A stretch of DNA of 42,318 bases from Jatrophihabitans sp. (GCA_025963285.1 JAOPUX010000122.1:1-42318), one strand, 5' to 3'. Numbered from the stretch's first letter, positions 7,150 to 14,601 are shown. Notes: generated by a model not told the origin, from the sequence alone. Translations and numbers: made by a program.

Positions 7150-7610
7150 TGCGCACCCGTCTGGCCCTCGGCACCGTCGGCGTCACCCTGCTCCTGTTCG
7201 GTGTGTTCCGCATCTTCCAGAACAGCGATCGCACGAATCCCCGCGGCCTGGCGCGCTGGCTGATCGCCGCGGTGGTGATCCATGACGGCATCCTGGTACC
7301 CACGACGATGGCAGTCGGCTTCGTCCTGACGCACCTCTTCCGACCGAGGATGCGCCGCTACGTCCAGGGAGCGCTGGTGGCTTCGGGACTTATCGCGATC
7401 ATCGCGGTCCCGCTGATCGATCGCCGGGGCAGCCAGCCAGCGGTGAAGGCGCTCGAGCAACAGAACTACGGGCTGCACCTTGGCATTCTGGTCGTACTGG
7501 TCTTCGGGGTGGCAGGGCTCGCCTATACGGCGCAGGTCGTCCTGGATCGTCGTCAGGCCGTGAACGCCACAAATGTCCGTCCGCCGGCCGCCCACGACTC
7601 CGACACCTGA
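7149..7610 (+). CDS. Four-helix integral membrane protein, function unknown
   Basis: A 153-aa protein with four predicted helices (about residues 5-22, 38-60, 75-92 and 112-132) and a polar C-terminal tail. There are no heme-type histidine pairs; H45 in VVIHDG is the only notable intramembrane His. ATG 7149 overlaps the TGA of the fused molybdopterin gene, so the two are translationally coupled and the protein probably works with that enzyme at the membrane. The 3' end overlaps the convergent methyltransferase gene by 58 bases. I do not recognise a characterised family. Confidence 0.75.
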   Translation: MRTRLALGTVGVTLLLFGVFRIFQNSDRTNPRGLARWLIAAVVIHDGILVPTTMAVGFVLTHLFRPRMRRYVQGALVASGLIAIIAVPLIDRRGSQPAVKALEQQNYGLHLGILVVLVFGVAGLAYTAQVVLDRRQAVNATNVRPPAAHDSDT

Positions 7611-8185
7611 AGGCCGGTCGTGGCCGCGTAGCGTCGCAGGGCCGGAGTGCCCACGTGGGCCCAGCCGAACGACGGTCCCACCGCCTCGCCTGCCACGCTA
7701 AAGCGGACGAGCAGCTGTTCGTCCGCGTCCTCCGCACAGTGCGCCTCGACGATCAGCGTGCCCCGTAGGCCCAGCAGGCTCCGCAGGCGAAGCAGCAGCC
7801 GGGCCGGGTCGCCACCGATCCCGATGTTGCCGTCCATGAGCAGGATCGTCGGCCACCGGCCCGCACCGGGTACACGATCGAAGACACTGCGCCGCAGGGC
7901 GGGCATACCGCGCGACCGGGTCAGGTCGACGGCCGTCTTCGCGATGTCGACGCCGAGGGCCGGCACACCGCGCTCGATCAGCGCCGAGACAAAGCGGCCC
8001 GGCCCGCAGCCGACGTCCAGCGTCGGGCCGAGGCAACGCTCTACGACCGTGGCGTCGACGGAGTCAATGGGAGCCAGCCACCGCGCAACGTCGAGTTGGA
8101 GGGTCCGGCCATCCGGGCAGTACAACTCCAGAGCCGCAGCATCGTGCAGCGCCGCCTCGTAGGGCCGCAAGGCGTCGACCCGCAT
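7553..8185 (-). CDS. Class I SAM-dependent methyltransferase
   Basis: A 210-aa protein. The SAM-binding motif DVGCGPGR lies at 57-64, the acidic end of strand 2 is GVD (78-80), and a later MDGNIGIGGDP segment sits where motif IV is expected. ATG 8185 overlaps the stop of the DUF2064 gene (TGATG), so it is the third gene of a coupled operon (GT2, DUF2064, methyltransferase). The open frame continues upstream of 8185 but there runs inside the neighbour in a different frame and is not used. The substrate is unknown; context suggests a sugar, glycan or lipid carrier intermediate. Confidence 0.82.
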   Translation of the reverse strand: MRVDALRPYEAALHDAAALELYCPDGRTLQLDVARWLAPIDSVDATVVERCLGPTLDVGCGPGRFVSALIERGVPALGVDIAKTAVDLTRSRGMPALRRSVFDRVPGAGRWPTILLMDGNIGIGGDPARLLLRLRSLLGLRGTLIVEAHCAEDADEQLLVRFSVAGEAVGPSFGWAHVGTPALRRYAATTGLQVSESWAAGGRTFVAFTA

Positions 8186-8814
8186 CAGGCCACCGCGTTC
8201 GGCAGCGCCGCCCGGAGGGTGCGCGCAAACCCGGTGTGTGGTGCCTCCACCGCGACTCGGCGCGCCGCCTCGACCGTGTCGACATCGGTGAGCTCGTCCA
8301 GCAGCTGGACGCGCAGGCCGAGCGCTCTCAGCCGGCGGAGCTGCTCCGCCCCCGTGAACGATTCGGACATCGGTACGCCGAGCACGCTCGCCGCCGCGTC
8401 CCACGCGTTCGCGAACCCGATCACCCAGTAGCCGCCGTCGGTGGCCAGCCCGAGACAGGCATCGAAGCGGAGGGGATCGAAGTCGTGGAGCGCAAGCGCG
8501 GAGAGCTGTGGGGTGTCCATTCCGATCAGCAGGACCGCACCATCGGGTGCCGACTGCACGGCAGCGACGATGCGCTCGTCGAGCCCGCCGGATGACTGTC
8601 GGTGCAGGAGCCAGCCGGCCGGCAGCCAACCGGCGGGATCGCCGTCGAACGCGAGCATGCAGTGCTCGAAGGCTGCCGAGCCCACCGTGGCCAGGGTGTC
8701 CTGCAGGGCTGCAGCCGCAACATCGGCCGCTGCCTCGTAGGTCAGCGGGGGCACCATCCGGGTCTTCACGAACCCGGCACGCGGCCGCTTCGCCAGCACC
8801 ACGACCGTGGTCAC
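8185..8814 (-). CDS. DUF2064/TIGR04282-type glycosyltransferase-A-fold protein
   Basis: A 209-aa protein of the nucleotidyltransferase/glycosyltransferase-A-like family. It begins with LAKRPRAGFVKTR (7-19), then has GMDTPQL (98-104) and ATDGGYWVIG (124-133), the three family marks. The family pairs regularly with a GT2 protein, as here. Some members are annotated in arsenosugar or radical-SAM contexts, but no ArsM or radical-SAM gene is seen in this window. ATG 8814 overlaps the stop of the GT2 gene (ATGA), giving tight coupling. The probable role is activation or transfer of a sugar in the same pathway as the adjoining GT2 and methyltransferase. Confidence 0.85.
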   Translation of the reverse strand: MTTVVVLAKRPRAGFVKTRMVPPLTYEAAADVAAAALQDTLATVGSAAFEHCMLAFDGDPAGWLPAGWLLHRQSSGGLDERIVAAVQSAPDGAVLLIGMDTPQLSALALHDFDPLRFDACLGLATDGGYWVIGFANAWDAAASVLGVPMSESFTGAEQLRRLRALGLRVQLLDELTDVDTVEAARRVAVEAPHTGFARTLRAALPNAVA

Positions 8815-9458
8815 GAGGTCAGCGCCGCACTCATGTCGCGGACGGCTAGCAGTGACCCGCGCAGCGTCCCGGTGACCTTCGACGTGCCAAGTCGCGGCCA
8901 GTAGGCCACGTCGACCTGCTCGATTCGCCAGCCTGCGCGACTGGCCCGCACGATCGTCTCAACGGGATAGCCACAGCGCGTGTCCGTGATCTTCAGCGCG
9001 CGGTAGGCGTCGCGACGGGCTACGCGGAGCGGGCCGAGATCGCGTAATGGCACTCCCGTGTGGCGCCGGATCCGGCGGGCGAGCTCGCGGTTGGCCAGGC
9101 GTGCGTGTAGTGGCCAGGCCGACGGCTCGGTCGGTCTGCGTCGCGCCACCACCATATCGGCGCCACCATCGAGAACCGTGACGAGACGGAGCAGGTCGGC
9201 GGGGTGGAGCGTCGCATCGCAATCACAGAATGCGACGAGCTCGGCTGTCGCCGCCGCGAGCCCCGCTCGGCAGGCTGCGCCGTAGCCACGCTGCGTGCAC
9301 TCGACGACCGTGGCGCCGAAGCTGCGCGCGACGTCGGCCGAGCCGTCGGTGGAGCCGTTGTCGACGACGATCGCACGCGCCTGGTCCGGCACCCGGGACA
9401 GCACCCAGGGCAGCGCCGTGGCTTCGTTCAGACACGGCAGGACGAGATCGATGCGCAT
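8811..9458 (-). CDS. Family 2 glycosyltransferase (DPM1/TIGR04283-like)
   Basis: A 215-aa GT-A enzyme. It has LPCLNEA near the N-terminus, DNGSTDGS at 33-40, and the metal/nucleotide-binding DCDA at 79-82 after a glycine-rich RGYGAACRAG segment. The C-terminal half carries GTSKVTGT, common in dolichyl- and polyprenyl-phosphate sugar synthases, so a polyprenyl-phosphate sugar donor for the GT-C enzyme is a reasonable but unproven product. ATG 9458 is favoured: TAGCGT ends 6 bases before it (leaderless pattern), and GAGGTG directly upstream could otherwise act as a ribosome site. A GTG at 9461 is just upstream in frame. It shares control region B with the response regulator. Confidence 0.85.
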   Translation of the reverse strand: MRIDLVLPCLNEATALPWVLSRVPDQARAIVVDNGSTDGSADVARSFGATVVECTQRGYGAACRAGLAAATAELVAFCDCDATLHPADLLRLVTVLDGGADMVVARRRPTEPSAWPLHARLANRELARRIRRHTGVPLRDLGPLRVARRDAYRALKITDTRCGYPVETIVRASRAGWRIEQVDVAYWPRLGTSKVTGTLRGSLLAVRDMSAALTS

Positions 9459-9560
9459 CACCTCACGCTATGGCTGGTAGAGCGAGATCTACCCTTACGA
9501 AGTGGTGACGCCGCTGCGAACGGATCGGCTCGCGCGTGCTCACCCGCTTAGGCTTCAGCC
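9459..9560. promoter_or_regulatory. Divergent control region B with TCGTAAGG box
   Basis: 102 bp between the GT2 operon and the two-component genes. The box reads TCGTAAGG on the minus strand at 9493-9500: -42 to -35 from GT2 ATG 9458 and -61 to -68 from response regulator ATG 9561. TAGCGT (9465-9470, minus) and TAGGCT (9549-9554, plus) each end 6 bases before the respective ATG. This is the same length and geometry as region A, with the GT2 operon in the place of the fusion gene. It is the likely site of autoregulation by the two-component system. Confidence 0.65.
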
Positions 9561-10241
9561 ATGCGCTCCGTGCTGATCGTGGATGATGACGACACTGTTG
9601 CCAGCGTCGTCGTCTCCTACCTCGAGCGTGGCGGGTACCAGGTCAAGCACGTCACCGACGGCCAGGCCGCGCTCGACATCGTCGCCAGTGTCCGGCTGGA
9701 CCTGATCGTCTTGGATCTCATGCTGCCGAAGGTCGATGGTCTCGAGGTGTGCCGCCGAGTGCGTGCCTCGCATCCGCAGCTGCCGGTGATCATGCTGACT
9801 GCGCTGGCCGAGGCCGAGGATCGGATTGCCGGCCTCGAGGTCGGCGCCGACGACTACGTGACCAAGCCCTTCTCTCCGCGCGAGCTCATGCTCCGCATCG
9901 AGTCGGTGCTACGTAGGGCAAACGCCGCAAAGCTGCCGCCGCGCGTGCTGACCGTCGGTCCGGTCACCGTGGACCGCGCGGCTCGGCGGGCCACCCGGCT
10001 CGGTGCGGAGCTGGCGCTCACGGTGCGCGAGCTGGAGTTGCTCGCCTTCCTGATGGAGCACCCCGGAGTCGCCTTCACCCGTGAGCAGCTGATGCGAGAG
10101 GTATGGGGCTGGACGTTCGGCGACCAGTCGACGGTTACCGTGCATGTGCGGCGCCTGCGGGAGAAGGTCGAGGACGATCCCGCGAGCCCGACCTTGATCA
10201 CGACCGTCTGGGGCGTCGGTTACCGCTTGGAGCAGCTGTGA
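9561..10241 (+). CDS. OmpR/PhoB-family response regulator
   Basis: A 226-aa protein. The receiver domain spans 1-120, with the acidic cluster D8-D10, phosphoacceptor D52 in VLDLMLP, T80 and K102 in TKPF. A winged-helix DNA-binding domain spans about 125-226 and ends TTVWGVGYRLE, typical of the family. ATG 9561 follows TAGGCT by 6 bases and lacks a Shine-Dalgarno sequence, so the mRNA is probably leaderless. The kinase gene starts on its stop (GTGA). It is the best candidate to bind the TCGTAAGG boxes found before its own gene, the GT2 operon, the GT-C/fusion pair and the epimerase. Confidence 0.93.
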   Translation: MRSVLIVDDDDTVASVVVSYLERGGYQVKHVTDGQAALDIVASVRLDLIVLDLMLPKVDGLEVCRRVRASHPQLPVIMLTALAEAEDRIAGLEVGADDYVTKPFSPRELMLRIESVLRRANAAKLPPRVLTVGPVTVDRAARRATRLGAELALTVRELELLAFLMEHPGVAFTREQLMREVWGWTFGDQSTVTVHVRRLREKVEDDPASPTLITTVWGVGYRLEQL

Positions 10242-11368
10242 GCCTGTCCGCCGGCAGTCTGCTGACTGCCCTTCTCTGGTCGCTCATCGCGGCGGCGATG
10301 ATGTGGGTACTGCTCGCCCCGGTGCGGCGTCGATACCTGACCGGGCTGCTCGCCTCGGTAGTCCTGACCGGCACCGCGGCCTCGCTCGGTGCGCTGCTCG
10401 GCGGCATCCACGAGATGCTCCTGCCTATGCATCAATGGGTGACGGTCGTTGCGCTGACCGTCGCGGCCGGCATCATCGCCACCGTCGCCGCGGCGCTAGC
10501 TGCGCGGCGGCTCGCTCAGGATAATCGGACACTGCTGCACTCAATCGGCGAGCTCGCTCAGGGACGGGTACCTGAGCACAGCGGACGACCCCTCACCGCC
10601 GTGCTCGAGGCGCTGCGATCGGAGTTGGCCGCCACCGCGAGTGCCTTGGCTGACACCCGCGACCGCGAGCGTGCGCTCGAGTCGGCACGTCGCGATCTCA
10701 TATCGTGGGTCAGCCATGATCTGCGTACTCCACTGGCCGGTCTGCGAGCGATGTCGGAGGCACTCGAGGACGGTGTGGCCGACGACCCGCAGCTCTACTA
10801 CAAGCAGATTGCGAGTTCGGCAGACCGTCTCAGTGGGATGGTCGACGACCTCTTCGATCTCTCACGAATTCAGGCCGGGGCCTTCTCGCGGGATACCGAG
10901 AACATCGCGCTCGACGACCTGGTCTCCGACTGCGTCGCAGCGCTAGGCCCGCTCGCCGCCGCACGAGGCGTGGAGCTGTGTGGTCGGTCGGGGGGTGGTC
11001 TGGCTGTCATTGGCAACGGCCCAGAGCTCAACCGGGCGCTCACCAACCTGATCGCCAACGCGATCCGACACACCCGTCTCGACGGCACAGTCCTCGTCAG
11101 CGTGTCGGTGACCGCTGAGGACCAGCGGCTCGCGGAGGTGACTGTCAGCGACGAGTGCGGGGGGATCCCGATCGGCGATCTCGACCGCGTCTTCGAGGTG
11201 GGCTTCCGCGGCGAGGAGGCGCGTACCCCGACGCCGGACGAGGCCTTGAGTGGTGGACTCGGCCTGGCGATCACCCGCGGGATCGTCGAGGCCCACGATG
11301 GAAGCGTCGGCGTCGAGAACACCTTCGGCGGCTGCACCTTCCGCGTCCTGCTGCCTGTCGCCGCCTGA
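10238..11368 (+). CDS. Membrane sensor histidine kinase
   Basis: A 376-aa protein. Three hydrophobic stretches (about 8-27, 34-56 and 67-89) leave almost no extracytoplasmic domain, so the signal may be sensed within the membrane. A HAMP-like linker precedes the dimerisation helix with SHDLRTPL (H160 is the phosphorylation site). The ATPase domain has N box NLIANAIRHT, G1 DECGGIP and the glycine loop SGGLGLAIT. GTG 10238 overlaps the response regulator stop codon. An intramembrane sensor next to membrane cytochromes could respond to quinone redox state or envelope stress; this is inference. It ends convergently with the epimerase gene. Confidence 0.92.
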   Translation: MSLSAGSLLTALLWSLIAAAMMWVLLAPVRRRYLTGLLASVVLTGTAASLGALLGGIHEMLLPMHQWVTVVALTVAAGIIATVAAALAARRLAQDNRTLLHSIGELAQGRVPEHSGRPLTAVLEALRSELAATASALADTRDRERALESARRDLISWVSHDLRTPLAGLRAMSEALEDGVADDPQLYYKQIASSADRLSGMVDDLFDLSRIQAGAFSRDTENIALDDLVSDCVAALGPLAAARGVELCGRSGGGLAVIGNGPELNRALTNLIANAIRHTRLDGTVLVSVSVTAEDQRLAEVTVSDECGGIPIGDLDRVFEVGFRGEEARTPTPDEALSGGLGLAITRGIVEAHDGSVGVENTFGGCTFRVLLPVAA

Positions 11369-11380
11369 CTGACGACCTGG

Positions 11381-12397
11381 TTAGCGCGCGAGCTCGGCCA
11401 TCCCGCAGTTGAAATCGACGACCGGTGCCCAGCCGAGGGCTGCCCGCACCGACGCTGAGTCAGCGGTGATGTGCCGAACGTCGCCGAGCCGGTAGCTCCC
11501 GGTCACGATGGGTTCCGAGCCGCCAACCGAGCGGGCCAGGGCAGCCGCCATCTCCCCGATCGTGCGCGGAGTGCCCGAGCCGACGTTGTAGGCCAGCGTG
11601 CCGGTGTCATGCTGCTCGACCGCGGCCACCGTGGCCCGTGCGACGTCGGTGACATGCACGAAGTCGCGCCGCTGCCTGCCATCCTCGTAGACGCGCGGAG
11701 CGTCGCCCCGCTCCAGCGCCGATAGAAAGATCGCGGCAACACCCGCATAGGGCGTATCGCGCGGCAACCCCGGTCCATAGACGTTGTGGTAGCGCAGCGA
11801 AGCGACCGAGCTGCCCGTCGCGCGGGCCCACGACGCGGCGAACTGCTCCTGCCCAACCTTGCTCGCGGCGTAGGCGTTGCGCGGATCGAGAGGTGCGGAC
11901 TCGGAGACAAGCGCGAAGCCGAGTGCGCGCCCGCACGACGGGCACGGCGATTCGAAGCGGCCGGCTGCGAGTTCAGACTCCGAGCGTGGGCCCGGCCGTA
12001 CCGATCCATGCTCCGCGCAGTACCCCAGCCCCTCGCCGTAGACGACCATCGAGCTGGCCTGGACGAACCGGGTGACGCCGGCCCGCGTCATCGCGGCCAG
12101 GACCGACGCCGTGCCATGGACGTTGGTTTGGGCGTAGTCGGGCAGATCCGAGACGTCGACGCCGAGGCCGACTTTCGCGGCGAGGTGACACACCACTTCC
12201 ACGCCCTGCAATGCACGGTCGAGGACGGCTCCGTCCCGGACGTCGCCCACGATCAACCCGTCGAACACTGGTGGTGCGCCACGGTGGACGTCGGGACGGA
12301 GCGAGTCCAGCATGACGGTGTCGTGCCCGTGCTCGCGGAGCACCTCGAGCACGTGGGTGCCGATGAAGCCGGCGCCTCCTGTAAGAAGTACGCGCAT
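11381..12397 (-). CDS. NAD-dependent nucleotide-sugar epimerase, Cys-rich insert (dTDP-L-rhamnose 4-epimerase-like)
   Basis: A 338-aa extended SDR. The NAD-binding GGAGFIG is at 7-13 and the catalytic YAASK at 176-180, with ASSMVVYG at 114-121. Between them is an insert that carries C127 (YCAEHG), the PGPR motif and C152/C155 (CPSC). This insert, probably a small metal site, is characteristic of dTDP-L-rhamnose 4-epimerase-type enzymes and absent from GalE. ATG 12397 follows GGGAAGG by about 7 bases. A TTG directly upstream is not needed. A TCGTAAGG box lies 114-121 bases upstream, placing the enzyme in the same putative regulon as the glycosyltransferases. The exact sugar is not provable here. 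Confidence 0.85.
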   Translation of the reverse strand: MRVLLTGGAGFIGTHVLEVLREHGHDTVMLDSLRPDVHRGAPPVFDGLIVGDVRDGAVLDRALQGVEVVCHLAAKVGLGVDVSDLPDYAQTNVHGTASVLAAMTRAGVTRFVQASSMVVYGEGLGYCAEHGSVRPGPRSESELAAGRFESPCPSCGRALGFALVSESAPLDPRNAYAASKVGQEQFAASWARATGSSVASLRYHNVYGPGLPRDTPYAGVAAIFLSALERGDAPRVYEDGRQRRDFVHVTDVARATVAAVEQHDTGTLAYNVGSGTPRTIGEMAAALARSVGGSEPIVTGSYRLGDVRHITADSASVRAALGWAPVVDFNCGMAELAR

Positions 12398-12427
12398 CAA
12401 CGGCCTTCCCGGATCGGCATCGAGGCC

Positions 12428-12598
12428 TCAGTGCTCGGCCACCGTCTGCAGCATCCATCTTGGTTGGCCCTGGCCGCGCAAGGGCGTCGAATTCGCCGTT
12501 CGTCGCCACTTCGTAAGGTCTAGCGATCGCTCTCCGCCGGGCTGGGCCAGCGGCTGGGCGAAGGAGTGGAAGCCGTCCGCGATGTGCTCGAAGTGCAC
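12428..12598 (-). CDS. Possible 56-aa protein or gene remnant downstream of the Gly-Ser repeat
   Basis: GTG 12598 opens 57 codons ending at TGA 12428. The first part (HFEHIADGFHSFAQPLAQPG) has G or C in the third position of nearly every codon and a protein-like mix of Phe, His and Ile, which points to real coding sequence. After about residue 27 the bias fades. The frame is continuous upstream with the 15-bp repeat, where it would encode Gly-Gly-Ser linker units, but that upstream part has no usable start codon before a stop. It may be the C-terminal piece of a gene shifted out of frame. No family is recognised, and the promoter of the epimerase lies within it. Confidence 0.35.
   Translation of the reverse strand: MHFEHIADGFHSFAQPLAQPGGERSLDLTKWRRTANSTPLRGQGQPRWMLQTVAEH
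12457..12518 (-). promoter_or_regulatory. Epimerase promoter with TCGTAAGG box (site C)
   Basis: The box reads CCTTACGA on the minus strand (12518 to 12511). Including flanks it matches region B at 17 of 18 positions (CCTTACGAAGTGGYGACG). CAAGAT (12462-12457) starts 48 bases beyond the box, exactly as CATGCT does in A and TAGGCT in B. The predicted mRNA start near 12450 leaves a leader of about 53 bases that contains the GGGAAGG ribosome site. Confidence 0.5.
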
Positions 12599-12619
12599 TC
12601 GCTGATCTCGAGCAGACCC

Positions 12620-12715
12620 AGACCCGCCGGAGCCAGACCCGCCGGAGCCGGACCCGCCGGAGCCGGACCCGCCGGAGCCGGAGCCAGACCCGCCCGAGCC
12701 GGACCCGCCGGAGCC
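12620..12715. repeat. 15-bp tandem repeat, six copies
   Basis: The unit is RGACCCGCCGGAGCC at 12620, 12635, 12650, 12665, 12686 and 12701, with a partial GGAGCC between the fourth and fifth copies and one substitution in the fifth. The period is five codons. On the minus strand one frame reads Gly-Ser-Gly-Gly-Ser repeatedly. It begins 11 bases beyond the stop of the SRPBCC gene (12726) and leads in frame into the 56-codon ORF. It looks like a linker-type coding repeat rather than a CRISPR or regulatory array. Confidence 0.85.
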
Positions 12716-12725
12716 GCTGGCGACG

Positions 12726-13196
12726 TCAGCTGGCGATGCCGAGTTCGCGGTAGAGGTTGGCGGCGAACTTGTCCCCGGTGCGCTCCATGGTCGAGGCGAT
12801 CACCTTGCTGACGGCCGGGCCTGCCGCTTTTGGTAGCGGCAGCTCGGTGTGGATGGTGAGGCTGATCGCCAGCTTGGTGCCACCCTCGACGTCGCTCAGG
12901 TCGTAGCGCCCCTCGACCCCGGTGCGCTCCCGCTTGCCGGCGGGCGGCTCGTGGGCGTAGTCGATCCGGCTGGGCTCGACGAATGACATGCGCTCGGTGA
13001 AGACCGGGCTGATGTTCACGCCTAGCGCGGCGATCCTGGTCAGGTGCCACTGCCAGTGCGACCCATCGGCCTCGATCCGGGTCAGTAGCGGGGTCATCCT
13101 GGTCAGCGCCTGCGGATCGGTGAGCAGCGCCCAGATCGCGTCGCGGCGGGCCGGTACCACGGCCTCGGAGGTGTTCGTCGCGGAGAAGGTATTCAT
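12726..13196 (-). CDS. SRPBCC-family (START-like) protein
   Basis: A 156-aa protein with a complete helix-grip fold pattern: VVPARRDAIWALLTDP near the start, a central WQWHLTRIAALG strand pair, and a long C-terminal helix rich in Lys and Ala ending LYRELGIAS. Such proteins bind lipids or aromatic polyketides, or act as cyclases; the ligand here is unknown. ATG 13196 is the only sensible start. It is divergent from the flavin oxidoreductase gene 65 bp away, which may share its promoter region. The Gly-Ser-encoding repeat begins directly after the stop in another frame. Confidence 0.8.
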   Translation of the reverse strand: MNTFSATNTSEAVVPARRDAIWALLTDPQALTRMTPLLTRIEADGSHWQWHLTRIAALGVNISPVFTERMSFVEPSRIDYAHEPPAGKRERTGVEGRYDLSDVEGGTKLAISLTIHTELPLPKAAGPAVSKVIASTMERTGDKFAANLYRELGIAS

Positions 13197-13261
13197 CCGA
13201 AGAGCTTGCCCAGCGCGGCCGCGCGTGGAACATCACCGAGCGGGGCGAACGTTGCCTCTGT

Positions 13262-14326
13262 ATGAGCAGACTCTTCTCCCCACTCGACCTGCGCGGCGTC
13301 CGGCTCCGGAATCGCGTCTGGGTGTCGCCGATGTGCCAGTACTCCTCGGTCGACGGGCGCCCGACGGACTGGCACCTGGTGCACCTCGGCTCGCTGGCCC
13401 GTGGTGGTGCGGGGCTGGTGTTCACTGAGGCCACCGCGGTAGTGCCGGAGGGACGGATCTCTCCCGAGGACGCCGGCATCTGGACCGACGAGCAGGCTGC
13501 CGCCTACAAGCCGATCACCGACTTCATTCGCAGCCAGGGGGCTGTTGCCGGAATCCAGCTGGCGCATGCGGGCCGCAAGGCCTCGACCTACGCGCCGTGG
13601 CGGGGCACCGGCTCAGTGCCGGAGGCTGACGGTGGCTGGACGGCTGTAGCACCTTCGGCCGTCGCCTACTCCGGCTACGCGACGCCGGCCGAACTCACGG
13701 TCGACCAGATCGCCGAGCTGGTGACGCAGTGGGCGGCCGCCGCGCAGCGGGCGATCGCGGCCGGCTTCGAGGTGATCGAGCTCCACGCCGCGCACGGGTA
13801 CCTGCTGCACGAGTTCCTGTCGCCGCTGTCGAACCTGCGCACCGACACCTACGGGGGCGACCTCGCGGGTCGGTCGCGGGCGCTGATCGAGATCGTCGAC
13901 GCAGTGCGCGCCGCGATTCCCGAGCAGACGCCGCTTCTCGTCCGCGTCTCCGCCACGGACTGGGTGCCCGGCGGCCTCGACGTCGATGAGGTGGCCGAGG
14001 TGGCGCGCGAGCTGGCCAAGCACGGGGTCGACCTCATCGACGTCTCCAGCGGCGGCAACTCCGCCGAGCAGCAGATCTCCGTTGGCCCCGGCTATCAGGT
14101 GCCGTTCGCGCGGACGATCCGCGAGCGTAGCGGGCTGCCGGTGGCGGCGGTCGGCATGATCACCGAACCGGCCCAGGCTGAACTGATCCTCACCGAGGAG
14201 TCGGCCGACGCGGTACTGCTGGCCCGGGCGCTGCTGCGCGAGCCGACCTGGCCCGAGCGTGCCGCCTTCGAGCTCGGCGACGAGATCAGCGTGCCCGAGC
14301 AGTACGCCCGTGCCGTCCGCCGCTGA
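13262..14326 (+). CDS. NADH:flavin oxidoreductase, old yellow enzyme family (YqjM-like)
   Basis: A 354-aa FMN-dependent TIM barrel. C25 in MCQYSS matches the redox-tuning cysteine of the YqjM (thermophilic-like) branch. The substrate-binding pair H175/H178 lies in ELHAAHGY, and the following FLSPLSN...RTDTYGGD segment is diagnostic. The length is that of the family. It would reduce activated double bonds of alpha,beta-unsaturated aldehydes, ketones or nitro compounds with NAD(P)H. The start is ATG 13262 without an obvious Shine-Dalgarno sequence. The neighbouring divergent SRPBCC gene may supply or bind the substrate; this is speculative. Confidence 0.93.
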   Translation: MSRLFSPLDLRGVRLRNRVWVSPMCQYSSVDGRPTDWHLVHLGSLARGGAGLVFTEATAVVPEGRISPEDAGIWTDEQAAAYKPITDFIRSQGAVAGIQLAHAGRKASTYAPWRGTGSVPEADGGWTAVAPSAVAYSGYATPAELTVDQIAELVTQWAAAAQRAIAAGFEVIELHAAHGYLLHEFLSPLSNLRTDTYGGDLAGRSRALIEIVDAVRAAIPEQTPLLVRVSATDWVPGGLDVDEVAEVARELAKHGVDLIDVSSGGNSAEQQISVGPGYQVPFARTIRERSGLPVAAVGMITEPAQAELILTEESADAVLLARALLREPTWPERAAFELGDEISVPEQYARAVRR

Positions 14327-14338
14327 GCGGTCTCTGGA

Positions 14339-14497
14339 TCAGGCGGCCTTCTGGTCGAGGAGCTGGGCGTACTCGTCAGCGAGATCGGCGACGAGGTGCT
14401 CGTTGTCGGTGGCGATGAGGGCGTTGATCTTCGTCAGGTAGCGGTCGTGGACTTCGGCACTGGCTGTTTCGGGCTGCTGCTTGTTCATATGGTCCAT
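14339..14497 (-). CDS. Small conserved-looking 52-aa protein, function unknown
   Basis: ATG 14497 opens 53 codons ending at TGA 14339. The product begins MDHMNKQQPETASAEVHD and continues with RYLTKINALIATD and LADEYAQLLDQKAA. It is hydrophilic, acidic and almost wholly helical. Third positions are nearly all G or C, and no alternative frame matches it as well. ATG 14488 is an alternative start that would remove three residues. No Shine-Dalgarno sequence is clear. It lies downstream of, and opposite to, the flavin oxidoreductase gene. I do not recognise a family. Confidence 0.65.
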   Translation of the reverse strand: MDHMNKQQPETASAEVHDRYLTKINALIATDNEHLVADLADEYAQLLDQKAA

Positions 14498-14601
14498 GGT
14501 CCGTGCCGTTCATGTCCGCTAGGTGACCAGCACGAGCCGAACAGGGGCAGGGTGCGTTATAGCCCAGCATTCACGGGGATCACAGCCACCTGTGACGGTC
14601 G

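Noticed and set aside
8185-9458. Arsenosugar biosynthesis as the role of the DUF2064/GT2 pair
   Set aside because: No arsenic methyltransferase, radical-SAM or ars gene is seen in the window; the pair is also found in other settings.
5951-12417. CGGATCGGC shared by all three TCGTAAGG regions as a second operator
   Set aside because: Its position relative to the box varies, and the same 9-mer occurs in coding sequence (for example near 25365), so it is explained by base composition.
12620-12715. CRISPR array
   Set aside because: The 15-bp units are contiguous, without spacers, and have a codon-length period.
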